Origin: Hofstenia miamia | Taxonomy: Eukaryota; Xenacoelomorpha; Acoela; Hofsteniidae | Reading direction: 5' to 3' | NCBI GenBank assembly: GCA_900660155.1 | Contig: CABFPE010000030.1 | Location: forward strand, 2,077,845-2,139,213 | DNA: 61,369 bases | Shown: positions 14,701 to 28,000 of the stretch, piece after piece | How the letters are laid out: each line of letters opens with the position of its first letter | Position numbering within the stretch: position 1 is the stretch's first letter | Notes under the pieces: model-generated | Told to the model about the DNA's origin: nothing | What the model saw: the letters and a program-made list of their open reading frames with translations, nothing else | The model's database searches: none | Made by a program: the position numbers and the translations under genes

Positions 14701-17700
14701 AAAATCAAGATTTTGAAACATTGCTCGTTGGTTGCTTGGGCTAGTTCTGCAAAAGAATGAGAGGCATCTACAGCAACTGATGACCATGTCTGGATTCCAC
14801 TCTTCAGCCAAAGCCGGTGTTTGAATAACAGCAACAGATGATCGTCTATTCTTAACATCACCATCTGAAGGTGAGTCAGCACTTTCACTAGATTTACTCA
14901 TAACATTCACCATGACGTTCATAACAGTTTCGTGAACTCGAAGTTGCTGCATTAAATTAGGATGCTGGAAGAATACTTTATTGAATGTGATAGCACTAAA
15001 AACAATTATAATAATGAAAATATTACAAATACAATTTCTGATAAAATTATCAAATACAACATTATTTAAAAGTGGACACTTAAAAAGACGATTCTAATAA
15101 GCGCAAAGTCCGCTAAAAATAAAATCCGATGTCTAAAAGTTTTCTTTTACAAATGAAGTCAATTCAACATTGAAAAACAAATAGTCCTTCTTTACTAATT
15201 TTCAACGAAATATCAAGTCCTACAAAGAATTACTTCTCTCAAATCCGGAAGAACAGAGAACAATTTCAATGTGAAAACCTCTTCGAAATTAATTTCTGCA
15301 TAAATAATTAATCGCATTTGTGGTTTGCTACAAGTTGTCAATTAAAACATCAACCACTTTACTATACAAGTGAGTGATTTAACAGGATAAGACGGGTAGT
15401 TGTCTCAATATTTCAATGGAGCAATTTATTTTAGTTGCACTGCAAAGCTGTTGCAATTATGCAGTGTATTCATGTAATTTAGAATAACATACTTTATGCT
15501 GTCTATCATAGACTTTTCTTCATCGGGACCCATTCTCACATTGAGAAGGGCTCTTACGTTAACTAATTCGGTGAATAAGCTAGCAACATCATTCTTTGCA
15601 TTGCAACCCAGTACATAGGTTGTTTCCAAACTTTTGCGTACCTAAACAAGAATGATCATGTAGAATAGATAACAGTCGACAACAACTCACATTTCCAAGA
15701 CCATCGAATTGGCGGTATAATAAATTAAACAGAGATCGCAGAAGGTCTTCACTTTTGACATTCTTTCCAGATGTCCAGCTGATCATGGAATTAACTACCA
15801 GCTTCTTAAAGCAGTCTAAAATATAGGTGATCAGAATACTATACGGAGACTAAGGCAAAAGCAGCACGATTAATAATGAAGCCACTTTGCGATCACACAG
15901 AAGGCACTTCCGTAAGTTAGGTATATGTAATTTAAAAAAGTTTGTTCCGAGAAAGTAAGTTTGGTTAAGCGGTGCGTAGACATAGAATTCAATGTATAAA
16001 AATACTTATACAACATCTATAGAGAGTGTCCCTTAAAAGCTAAAAATTCAAAGCACAGCCTGTAATTAAGACTATGCTATAATCCATAAATAACATCAAT
16101 TAGATAAAGCATGCAGTAAACGTGACACACATAGTGAAACTAACCTTCAAAAGACACTGTAAACACACATGAAAGATTTTTAATCAAAAAAGTACTATAA
16201 ACATAATTCTGAAAAAGGAAAGAAAGTTCAAAAACCGCATTTGGAAACCTCAAATAATTTGTTAAAAGCTGAAACTATTTCTTAACGTCTGTCTTACAGG
16301 CTATTTAACCTCGATAAAAATGTATCACAAATCCATAATATAATTGAAAGACTTCGGATTCATTAGTATATAACGGCTTTCTCTCTAAATGGAATGCCTA
16401 CTTGGACTTTCTTCATCATTTTCCGCAGATTTATTTGAAGAACCCCAAAGTTTAAAGGCGTTGGCAACCCGTCTGAAGAAACCTTCTTGAACTTGTGAAT
16501 CCTCACCTTCAGCTGATTCTTCAACGTAACCACAAACGTTTACGATATCATCTAAAAAAGTTGAAAGCTATTAAAAAGATTAAAAATGTAAAAAATATCA
16601 TTCTAAATGATTGATGATTTTCCACTAACATGCTAGATCACTGTAATAAAGTTCTATTAATTTCAATGAGCATTCCATTGGTAATTGATTAGAAATTTAG
16701 AATATTCCAGTAAAGTATAACTTGAGATTATATGGTTTGTTGTACTACACGAATTTAAAAGTATGAAGAGGTTTTGAATTGCCTAACTACATTATTAAAT
16801 ATCAGCAAGCGTCACTGAAAGAAAGATCTTAAATACATCATAGTGAGGTGAATTTTATATCAAATATAACCATATTAGTGAAGAATGAGACGAAGCCAAA
16901 AAGTAAGACTACACAATTATAGGAATTTCAATTTAAAAAATCATAACGTGATAAATTATTGAAAAAGATAGGATGTGAAAGAAATAGCAGCCGTGGGAAG
17001 CTTAAAAGACGCAATACATTGCCAACAAAGTACGCTTCATCAGTAAAAATATGCATCAGGTTATATGTATACACCACTTATACATCCAATTTTCTTTTTG
17101 CTGAATGCATAAAAAGCGCAACTAGAGACTGAAAAATAAAATTCAAATTCAATTTATTGAGATGAAATTGATTTGCTTACATATTAAAATGATATGAAAA
17201 TCGTTGCACATACCGAAGAAGGATTCCATAAAGTACTTCAAATCATCTCTACAAGGGCTGAATGGTTCATCAACCAGCTTAAAACTTACGAGCGAACGAA
17301 CTTGGTCAATTGGAGAACATCTAAAAAATTTTTTTACAAAAAAATGCTTTCAAGAAAGGGCAAAACTTCGTCAAATCCTACACATTGAGAATTGAAATCA
17401 AAGTTAACAATTTTAACGATGAAAATAAAATACTATGAATTTTGTAAAAGTAGACAAAATCCAAAAGGAAAAATTGTTATAAAAACTCAAAATATTTCAA
17501 AACTCATAATTTTTTCATCATCAATACAGAAATTACGTCATTAGCATAATTTATGCTAACACCTATGATTATTTGACTGACGCTTAGTATTTATTTATTT
17601 CTCCAAAGTTTTTGGATGTGATCCCTAGTCTGAAATTTTATTTTTTCAATTTTAAAAACGCAAAAATATGAAGCTAGGCTTAATATTTCCAGAGATAATT

Positions 17701-19040
17701 GAAAATTAGCAGTAGCTACATGTAATTAAGGAAATTAAAAGATTTAAAATTCAAAGTTTTCATAACACGTATGTATTTTGAAATACACGATGAAATCGAT
17801 AATACACTAAAAGCCACCGGCCTCTTCACGAATATCCCTCAAATTGAACCTTTGAAGAACACCGAAATGTAAAATTTTGCAGAAATAGAAACGGGACATT
17901 TATGTTTCCCTAACTTTAAAAACAAAAGTGAACAATAAATGACATATATAAATTTCAACAAGAATTGAACGAATGAAATGCTGAATATTTGGAAATTATT
18001 ATAACACAGTAGAGAGACCACTGTTCTACCTAAATTCTTTAGTGCGTCTGGCTACAACCGATGCCTGTTGTTGTGGCTCTGTAATGAGTTCAATATACCG
18101 TCTCTTCTGATCTAACTGCGCCTCGCCCATGTAGTGATTGGCGAAAACAACTACTTTTCCGATCCACCGTCTGACTGCAGAGTCACAAATATGTTTTAGC
18201 AAAGAGCATAACTAAATAATAAAATATTAAATCAATCAATGAAAAGTGCATGCAAAAATAAGCATTAAATAAAAATTACAGATGTTATTAATAGAAACCA
18301 TGCACTATACATTCCACATTATATGTGTCAAAGAAGTGAAGATCTCAGAAATTTTTTACAATTCGAATGAATTAAATCTTTAAAACATAATATTATTATA
18401 TTATAATGTTATATATATATATATATATATATAAACACATTGCTATCAGGTAGTTAATGAAATTAAGTGAAAATATGAGCTGTTATTTCATAAACCTATT
18501 TTAAAAAAATTACTTTTTTCTAGCAAAATTGATAACATAATTAAGTTTAGTAATTTTTAACCAATTAGCTCATTGAATATTATCTTGCACATCGTCATTT
18601 GCAAATTCCGTTAATAATTGTTTAAGCTTGCAAGTTAATAGTTTTCTTATCTACATTTTTAGTTCACACTTTTCAAAATATAAGTTTTCAATAGATAAAG
18701 TTTCCAAGAAATGACAGCAGTTGGTTAAGTTGTTCTTAATTCAACTACATTGTTGGCAATTTCATCAAGATACGGTAAATGAGCAGAATTGTTTTCATCA
18801 TTGAACTGCACTTGGTCCCTCCTGAATTTTCTCAATATTAATATTCAGTTGTCAACAATAAAATTTGCTGCATCATTTATTCACTTACAATTGTATCTCA
18901 TTTATTAATTAAAATGACACAATGCTAACTTTGAATGGCTCTTTTCAAAGAGGGTGCAGCAAAATTCTTATGGCCACAGACACGTTCCTTCTTCAATGTT
19001 TGAAGAAAACAATATTGTTCATAAATTATACTGTAGCAAA

Positions 19041-19077
<37 letters not shown>

Positions 19078-22000
19078 GGTGGACTCGAAAAATGTAGAAA
19101 GAAAATTTTTTCAAATTTTTTGTCATTTAGATGTGTAAATGATCTAATTTGAACAAAAACCATACAATATGAAATTTCAGGTAAAAATATTAACTTTTAG
19201 AGGTTGCACATAACTGTTAAAATATTTCCATTTCCTTACCATTACAGTACTTTAATTGCACCAATTACTGTGTGTATTTTATTGTTTTACTAATGTCTTA
19301 ATGCATTTTTGTATAATTGCTTGAATGTAATAAAGCGCCTTTAACTTGGAAATATAAATTATTATGAATTCAAAACTACAAAGTTTAATTAAATATTGAA
19401 CCACTTCATCAACATTTAGAACTTATTTGCACAAAAAATTACATTGATAACAGTTACTGTACATTTAAAAAAGGTTACTCTGAAGTGTGGATTTGTTGCA
19501 ATTTGGTAACACTTTTCTATTTTGTTCCACAACTCGCAAAAGAAATTGTTTTTGCTCTTCATCCTTCGTTATGATATTATTGTGATCCTGCATTAAAGCC
19601 ACTCCGCGTTCAGCATAATCATTAGTGACATTCTGTTTATGGACAATATTTTTTGAGATTTTGTAATCTTTGCACTCATTCCAGAGGCTTGGATCGAATG
19701 AAAGATATGATGTTGGAATATTGAGAATATTAAAAAAAATTAATTGTGTTTCCAATGACAAAATCTGGTATAACTTTTAAGGAAAACATCCTTTCTTTGT
19801 AAACTTTGTCACGGAGCTTCTTATATGAAACTTTATCCACTGGCTTACAAAGATTTTTAACCATTACTCTTTTCTGCTCATTAGAAATACCTTCATCAAA
19901 GAAACTAAACCAAATTAATTCTTCTCCAATGTACCGAAGGTGTCTTGCAAATGCTTTGCTTGATTCTTCTGCAACAGTGGTGATAGCAATATAATTCAAC
20001 AAAGCTTGTAAAAAACGAAGGTCATTTCGTGGGGCTGATATTGACAGTGGTGCAATAAACCAAGCATGTACGTAAAATAAAATTTCAAATTTAACAAATC
20101 TCCGTAAAACTTCCTCTTCTCGGGATTTCAGTTGAAATTGCGTGCGAAAGAGCAACATCTTTATTGAGTACAATGCAGTTGTGATCCAGCGGGCTCGGTG
20201 CAAACCTCATGGTTGATGAAATTTTACACCACAAGGTGGATAACGTCCAAGTATTATGATAACCCAGAAATGGGTACTCAGAAAGTTTGTCATTATTATA
20301 ATCACTAATACAAAAATGTTTATGGAACCATACCATCGGCATACTATTAATAGAGTATTAATTTACTTGATGTTGCTGTTATATAATTTAAAATTTTTAA
20401 TCCAATTTAGTATCCAATTTCAGTAACATTCAAAATTTATATTTAAATCTCAAATTTTGTTTGAAAAATTAATTTTTCTATCACTGATTTTAATACACTC
20501 TACAACATTTTTTTGTCTTGCAATATAAATTTTGGGGTTGTTCTTTAATTTGCCATTATTCATGGTATTCTTGTTTTCATCGCCTTAGCTGCAATTTTGA
20601 AGTAAGTTTATCTTGTTTGAAACAACTTCAATTCATAGTGACATTGCCGAGTGGTTATTTTTGAATTTGAACATAAAAAATTAATATGAGAGGCAATACT
20701 ATAAGAAGCTCAACTATTTAAACTCTATAAATATATTATGGTTATCGTTGATGACAATTTTAGGAAAGCTTACAAATAAGTTGATTTGCATGCACTATTT
20801 CGTAAGTATATGTGCATTTTTTATCTCAAGATAGTGTTAAAGCACTTAAAATTTTCTATTCGCATTTAAACAAAACAATATTTTTTAAGTCCATATTTAT
20901 TTATTGTTAGAATACTTATTTAAATTCGGATCCGTTACGGATTGAAAACGACTAAAATTTTGTTAAAATTTCGGATCGGATTGAATCGGATCCGGATCTT
21001 GAAGTTTCGGATCCCGATCGGAGCTTAAAATGTTGGATCCGATTCCATCTCTGTGATAACCAATTCTAGAAATTCTCGGTAGTCATTCCTAGGTTGATTT
21101 TCTTTATGAACATTTCACAGAACACCAGGATTTCATCAAGAATTCAAATATCAGAATATTCAGAAGTATCTATCCCAATATATTCTCCTTTATTAATGAA
21201 TATCCAGTTAGATCGAAAACGCTTAAAAATCAATATATCTGGACCAGTTGAAGGACCCTGAATACTCGTTACAACACAATTTCGAGGATGTGATGGCGAC
21301 ATGCTAAATGCAAAAGATTCCGACCCAGTTTTTGCTCAATTTTGATGCATGTTCTCGGTTTTTTTCCTGTGTTGCTGGCAGTTGTGTCAAAGCATAATGA
21401 TTTTACATTTTGTGCAACATTTCACTCCATAAAACATCCAACAACAGCATCGGCCTGTAATTCACCAGAGGAAGAATTTAGTTTTTGCACACCTAATAGC
21501 TTATGAGTTGCGCTTCCTGTGACAATCACAGGCAAACTGTCAACCAATTCTTTGACTGTAATTTCTGTAGCCCTGATGATTGATGTCCGATTAATATCAA
21601 GATCATCTAAGTTACATCCAAGACTATTTGCAGATGCAGCTAAAACAAATGTTGCATTTCTTCCACTTACTTTTGCTCTGTCTAGAGATGAAGCCAAGTT
21701 TCTATTTACAGCATTCCTAAGTAGTTTTTAGGAATAGGTTTACTCGTTGGCATTGAAACCACAAACAATTTTTTGTCAATTGTCATCAGACTCTTCAGAG
21801 CATTCAGAGCTGCTGCTTAATGCATCAATTATATTGATCTTTTCTTCAAATTTATTTTTATCTGACTCACTCTTTGCTTTCCTTTTCTTAGCACTATTTA
21901 ACTTTTCTTCCTTTATCCTCATCTGCTTCACCAGTGATTTGTCAAGACCTGACATTGAGCCTGGTTGACCAAACTGTCTCTGCAATATTAAAAATTGTTT

Positions 22001-25000
22001 ATCATCTTCTATATCTGTCATATTTAAATAATTACTGTGTGCTATATCAAATAATTTAAGACATTCAGACCTAAATTTTCTTTCTCTTTCTTTCTGAGGC
22101 CTTCATCTCCCGTGTCTTCCTTTTTTATGGACTTCCAATCCTCAAACATTGAATTGAGTTTCTTTTTAGCATTATAATGCCTTTTTCCAAAATTCGTAGA
22201 CTTCGTTAAGGGCACTGTCAAGACTTTCACTAACAGGTTTCTTTAAAACTAAATGATGATAGAAAAAAACACGCATACAATCTCCTTTATTTGGCAGTTT
22301 GCTCCATCTCAGAGATTGAATGGGTTGGTCCAATACGTATATTTCACTGCTAGACCTTGTAGCTGCTGCTGTACTGGTACTGGTTTCAGCCATAATCCTT
22401 GAATTATAACTACTGAAAAACCTAAAAATACAAATTAATTCTAATAAATAAAGCAAAACTGCTAAGGTTTATTTGTAAAATATTCTGAAAATGAGCCAAT
22501 CCTGATCAATAGCTATTGTAGGATAAACCATTTATATTTGCACAAATTGAACACCTTAATTCGTTCAAATACTAAATCACGTGAGCTGACCTGGATATTT
22601 CCTGGTGTATAGGAAGTAGAGCATGTTAAAAATAATTATGCCAATCGACGAATTTAAATTCTGATGCGACAGAATGGTATCTATAACCTTCGTTCGTCCT
22701 GTCAATTATGTCAAAATATCCAAATCTCAAGTTTGAAATTATTAAATAAGGCACTTCTAACATGCAAATATTTTAGAAATGATATAATAATTTGTAAGCG
22801 GTGTAATATTAACGCAATTGCATAACACTATTGCGTACATGCAAAGTGCAGAATTTCAACCTTCATGTGCAACCTCAAAAATTGAATTTTAGGTTACGAT
22901 ATTTAATATGCAATGTAATTAAATATTTTGGGATCTATTCAGAAGGTAAGATCTGGATATTTCCAAAACTTTATTTTCAGGTCCACCCTAATATATATAT
23001 ATATATATACATTTATATCGGGCGCTCTGTCTCAAAACCCGGCATTTATACGTGGCACTCTGTCTAATGAACATTTATATGTGGCGCTCTGTCTCAAGAG
23101 GGCGCTCTGTCTATGGGGAAATGTTTTGTTTTATAAAAGTCTAATGTAACCATCCTAATTTTATCAAATGTAGACAAATTTATATCAAATGGATGGTGCT
23201 TTCGCATTTTATGTGATAGGCCTGACATGATCCTGAATGTGATTTTTATCGGAATTTTCGAGCGACATTTGTCCTAATAATGTCTACTATAAGATCTTTT
23301 CTAAGTAGTGTGCGTAATCGTATTTTCAATTTTGAATGGGCGAGTTTTAAAAAATTCAAAAATTTGCATTTTCTGGTCAAGTAGTTTAGAAGGCGATGGC
23401 TCAGTCAGTTTTGATTCGATGTCCAAAGTTTTTACACCATTCCATGCGTAATCGATAGAAATATGTGAATCAATTGGTGTTTTTTCAGTTTCTTTAAAAT
23501 TTGGGGTTCCGTAACTGAAATGTAAATTTTGCAAAATTTCGAACAAATAGTGGTCCATAGCGCAAGAACTACATTAGATATTTTTTCCGGAGTTGTTTTA
23601 TTCGATTCTACGTCAAAGGTTGATTAAGAGATCTCCTAAAAGCTAAGCGATATAGTATCCAGTTCCTGCTATAGTTGAGTAAATGCCTATACAGGCATTG
23701 GCCTCCTCATTGAAAGGTTTTACTTAAAATTTCTTGCCCATACTATAGTAGGCCATGGTCTGAAAAGTATTCATTTCTACAATTTGGTATCAGAGATATC
23801 CTAGAACGACCAATAATCCTCAAACAAATCTCGAAATTTAAGATAAAACACAAAAAATGATAATAAGACACAGCGCCTGATATAAATGGTTGTAGCCATT
23901 TTTTAAAAAATATTACTAATCCATGAAAAAAATAAAATAATCCAAATGAACACAATAATTATAATAAAATATCCACACTAATTATATAAAATGAAAAAAT
24001 CAATTACATTTGCACTACATCAAATTTTGGCGCTCTTTCTCCTTAGAAACGGCGCTCTGTCCATTTCTAAGGCGCATATAAATGTATATATATATATATA
24101 TATATTAAAAAGTCTAACATGTTTTACATGGAATGAGCATGTAAATCAGTGGTTAAAAAGGAGAATTCTGTGATTAAATGTCTAGCACCAACCTTAGCGT
24201 ATCTGAATGACAGGAATATATGGCGGATATTTAGAACATATATTCAGCCAATTTATCTTTATGCTAGTAAGGTATGGGCCATGCGACTTCAAGTTGAACA
24301 GAAGAAACGCCTTAGAAAACCTTTGAAATGCTTTGCTTAGTAATCACAACTTGATAAAAATAATGTAACTTCATCTATTAATGTAGCATTTCACAAGAAG
24401 TTCGTAAAAACTGTACACCGCATCAGAAATGACGCAAGTTGCTATCGTTGTTATTATTATTATTATAACTAGCGTGCATTTTTTCCGCCTCTGAGTCAAC
24501 CCCACTGTCACAGCAACACATCCTTGATACGTCACTGATTACAGTGATGTTTCATCGTAACATTTATATTTCAATATAATCAATATCGATAGAAGAAGTC
24601 TTCTGATGAACTTTATTGTCTATAATCGGCTTGCAATAATTTACATTGTATTGTAGACAAAGATGACATAAGGATAAGTGCTTGCGTCAATAAATGGGAA
24701 TTTGAACCATTCGAAATTCATCTACACATTCATCCCAGGTTTGAACTAGACAAAGCTTCCGATTTGAAGGAAAATTTATGGGTTTGTGCAGCAAGTTTAC
24801 GTTTTTTTTCAAAATAGCTTACAAGTAGTTTTCATTAAACATTCAAAAATCTAAATCCATACTATATGCTACATCTCAAAGCAATAAAGCCGAACATGAA
24901 ATCGTTAATCAAGATTAAAACAATAATACTGTACACTATTCAGATAAGTCGCTTACAAAGTTTTCAACGATTTTCTAATTAAATGTGGCTAAATTATATC

Positions 25001-28000
25001 AGTGTCTTGTAATTACAGAAACTCACATCTTAACAAAAACTTTATTCATTACGAAATGTTCGAAATTTGCATTTAACAATTGGATCAAAAAACAATACAT
25101 ACAACAAGTTTGACGTCTTCTTCCAGAGGCATAGTGAGAAGGCCTTCAATTTCTGAACCAGATGGTGGGTCGATGAGTGACATAAGTGTTCCAGTTTCTT
25201 CAGCATTTAGAGCTTTCGTAACAAACAAAGAGTCACAAAGTCGCAGAAGTGGAGTAAAAAAGTAACTGTATGTACCACCGGGTGGGTCTCTTGAGCTAAT
25301 ACCACGAGAAACTCCCTCTGTAAGCGAGGTCAAGCAAAGATTTTTAAATGTTGAAACAGATATTGATGGACTACCAATCTAAAATAACATTAAAAAAATT
25401 TATTCACACGCTGACTGTTACCGCAGTCATGCTTATAACTTAAATGTACATGCCAGTTTATGATCAAACCTTTGCATAATTTTGGACGACAGTCTGATTT
25501 GGCTGAGCAGTGCAGGTTCGAATCAGTGGACGAACAAAATTAACATAATCGGGATCCTCTTCCTCAATTTCTTCAATAGTAAGCTTTGGGTTGTCAAGAA
25601 CAACGTCACGTGATATGCAATAGACATATTCACTTTCAGTAGAAAGCATTGAGTGAGCGGCATATTCAAAATGCATAGACAAGAGTAACTCATAAAATCC
25701 ACTTCGTAAAGGACCTAAATTACATTCATTAAGAAATGAATTCGGAAAACTAGTCCTACCGGGTAAATATGGACATTGAAGAAGATGCATGAACTGCCGC
25801 TCGCTGACATGTTCGGTCAGAAGATGAGCACTTCTGTGATTGGCATGCTCTGTGAGAGCGCGATAAAGTTTCAATGTGTTGACATGGAAATTCAGTAGTT
25901 CTGGAAATTCACACAACTCCAATATATCAAAAGATTTTTCTTCTTCTGGTATCAGCATTGCACAATAAGTCACTGGATTTCCAGTTTGTATCCGCCAACC
26001 TAAACAAATTGATGTTATCGGGTAATGAAAATTACTCACATGCATTTGATGAAGTGTGTAGCTGTACATGTACAAGGATTGAAAATATCACACATCAACT
26101 TACATAACACTTCATATGCAGTACGTTTTCTTCTGACTCATTGTAATGCAATTTTGGTTCAATCATTGACGAATTGAGCTTGCTGAACAGATCAAGAATT
26201 TGTCAATCATTTAAGGAGACATACTTTGCTACGACTGCATGGCTTTAATAAGTACATAACACACAACATTTCCAAAGCTTAATATATGCATTTTATGGCG
26301 CATTAATTTAATCTTGTTTGAGATTCGTTAATATCTATACAGCTGATTGGGATAGTCTTAATGAACTGAAAGCGACATCATCATTACCACCATGACACGT
26401 GAAGGTTTAAATGAACCAAGTTTAAGCTTTTTATCTTCAAGGCTCCATTCTTTATCTTTTTTATTAGGATTTATAGTGATTTGTTAACCTTCAAAAACTG
26501 AAGGAATCACAAGGAGATTTCAATATCATAGTAACAGTTATTAGCAGAAGTATTCTCTGAATCTCAAAAGAAAATAAAGCAATGTGCATTGCTTAATAAT
26601 AACTGTAGCAATAAAAATTGTTATTTTTCATGCAATTGATTTTACTTTTAACTGCAGGCATCCATTTTAATATTATTCATATCTGCTACAATTTTTCCAG
26701 TATTTCCGCATGCACTAACAACCACCCTAGTATAATACTTAACATAGAGAACAAATCAAAAACCTTTATTTTCAGGAACTTTTGAGATGTCACTGATAAA
26801 CATCTCTGTAGGCAGTCGGGTCCATGAAATTGGTTGAATAGCTTGAACCGTCAGACGAGGAGGACAAATCGGTGTAAGATTAAACTTTTCACTTGCAAAG
26901 AGGCCGGCGGAAAGTGGCCGAGCAAATTTCGAACGAGTAAATTCAAACTGAAAGACCTCTTTACTTGTTGGAATAACATAGGCTCCAGGGAATAACATCT
27001 GACCTATTTCAGCCTAAATTTTGAATGCTAAGCATACTTTGAAGATGACATGGTACATGTGGAAAAAAGAAAGTGTAAGTTTAATTTTTGAAAGGAAACG
27101 TAAGTATATTATGGCAAGAAAGGAAACTCACCTTACTGTAGATCAGCAGATTACTAGCGCTACTAACATTCAATCTTTTCTAGATTATTTAATACATTAC
27201 AGATAGAAGAATAATCCCAAAACGCTGAATGTTCAGAGTTCATCTCTGTAAGTAAAGCTTAAGGCTTTGAACTTTGTTGTATTAAAAATGTATTAAGCTA
27301 TTTACACTCGCAAAAATTTAATAGAAAAATGTGTTTTGAAGAAAGTAAATTCACGTATAAAACAATAAAATAGTCTGGCACCTTGAATTTAGTTCTGCAC
27401 GCTTGATTGTTCACTGCGAATGATATTTCACCGAATTGAATATCAAGGATAACATCAACCACAAGTCCGGTTAATGGATTGGAATCACCGTCTTCTACTT
27501 CCCAACTTAACTGTTCAACTTTGGCAAGAAAGCAATCAAATCTTTCACCTCTAAATGAATAATGGTTTGGAGAAACATTTCAATAATATTACTGAACAAA
27601 CTTGTGTTAATCAACGATGCACAGGTTTGTTCATAATATAAATGACTTGACTGGAAAGCAAAACGTTTTTGAAGAAAAATCACTAAATATTTGTGTGGAG
27701 AGTGACCCAATAATCATTCATTATTCACAGATTGTCAAAAACGCATTAATATTTTTTTTTGAAAAAAAATCTTGACAACAAGTGTTTTGTAACGTAAGTA
27801 ACTAAGATCCATAAAATTTAAAGACCCTAAGGAATCACAATCGGAAATATACTTCTTTCCTTAAATATTCAATTTCCAAAGCAAAATCAGTCACATCTGC
27901 GAAAACAGAGAAATGAATATAAATAGTTGTTAGAGAAATAGGCCTCAATATGACTATAACAAAAATCATAATGCAGAAATGAAACATAAAATTCATAAAT

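Larger units (their letters stand above)
19075..22991 (-). mobile_element. 3.9-kb DNA transposon with TTAGGGTGGAC termini
   Basis: The two ends are inverted copies: TTAGGGTGGACTCGAAAAA at the left, and TTAGGGTGGACCTGAAAAT for the right end read in reverse. Both abut (TA)n tracts, so the target duplication cannot be read. The body carries a broken transposase gene on the minus strand (see 19465-22393) and a nested hAT element (20265-21053). It lies in the RyR exon 34-35 intron. I do not recognise the terminal sequence as a named superfamily. Confidence 0.85.

Noticed and set aside
23009..23110. Array of GGCGCTCTGTC motifs as a CRISPR-like repeat
   Set aside because: Units are too short, irregularly spaced and tied to TIR ends in a eukaryotic genome, so a transposon subterminal array explains them.
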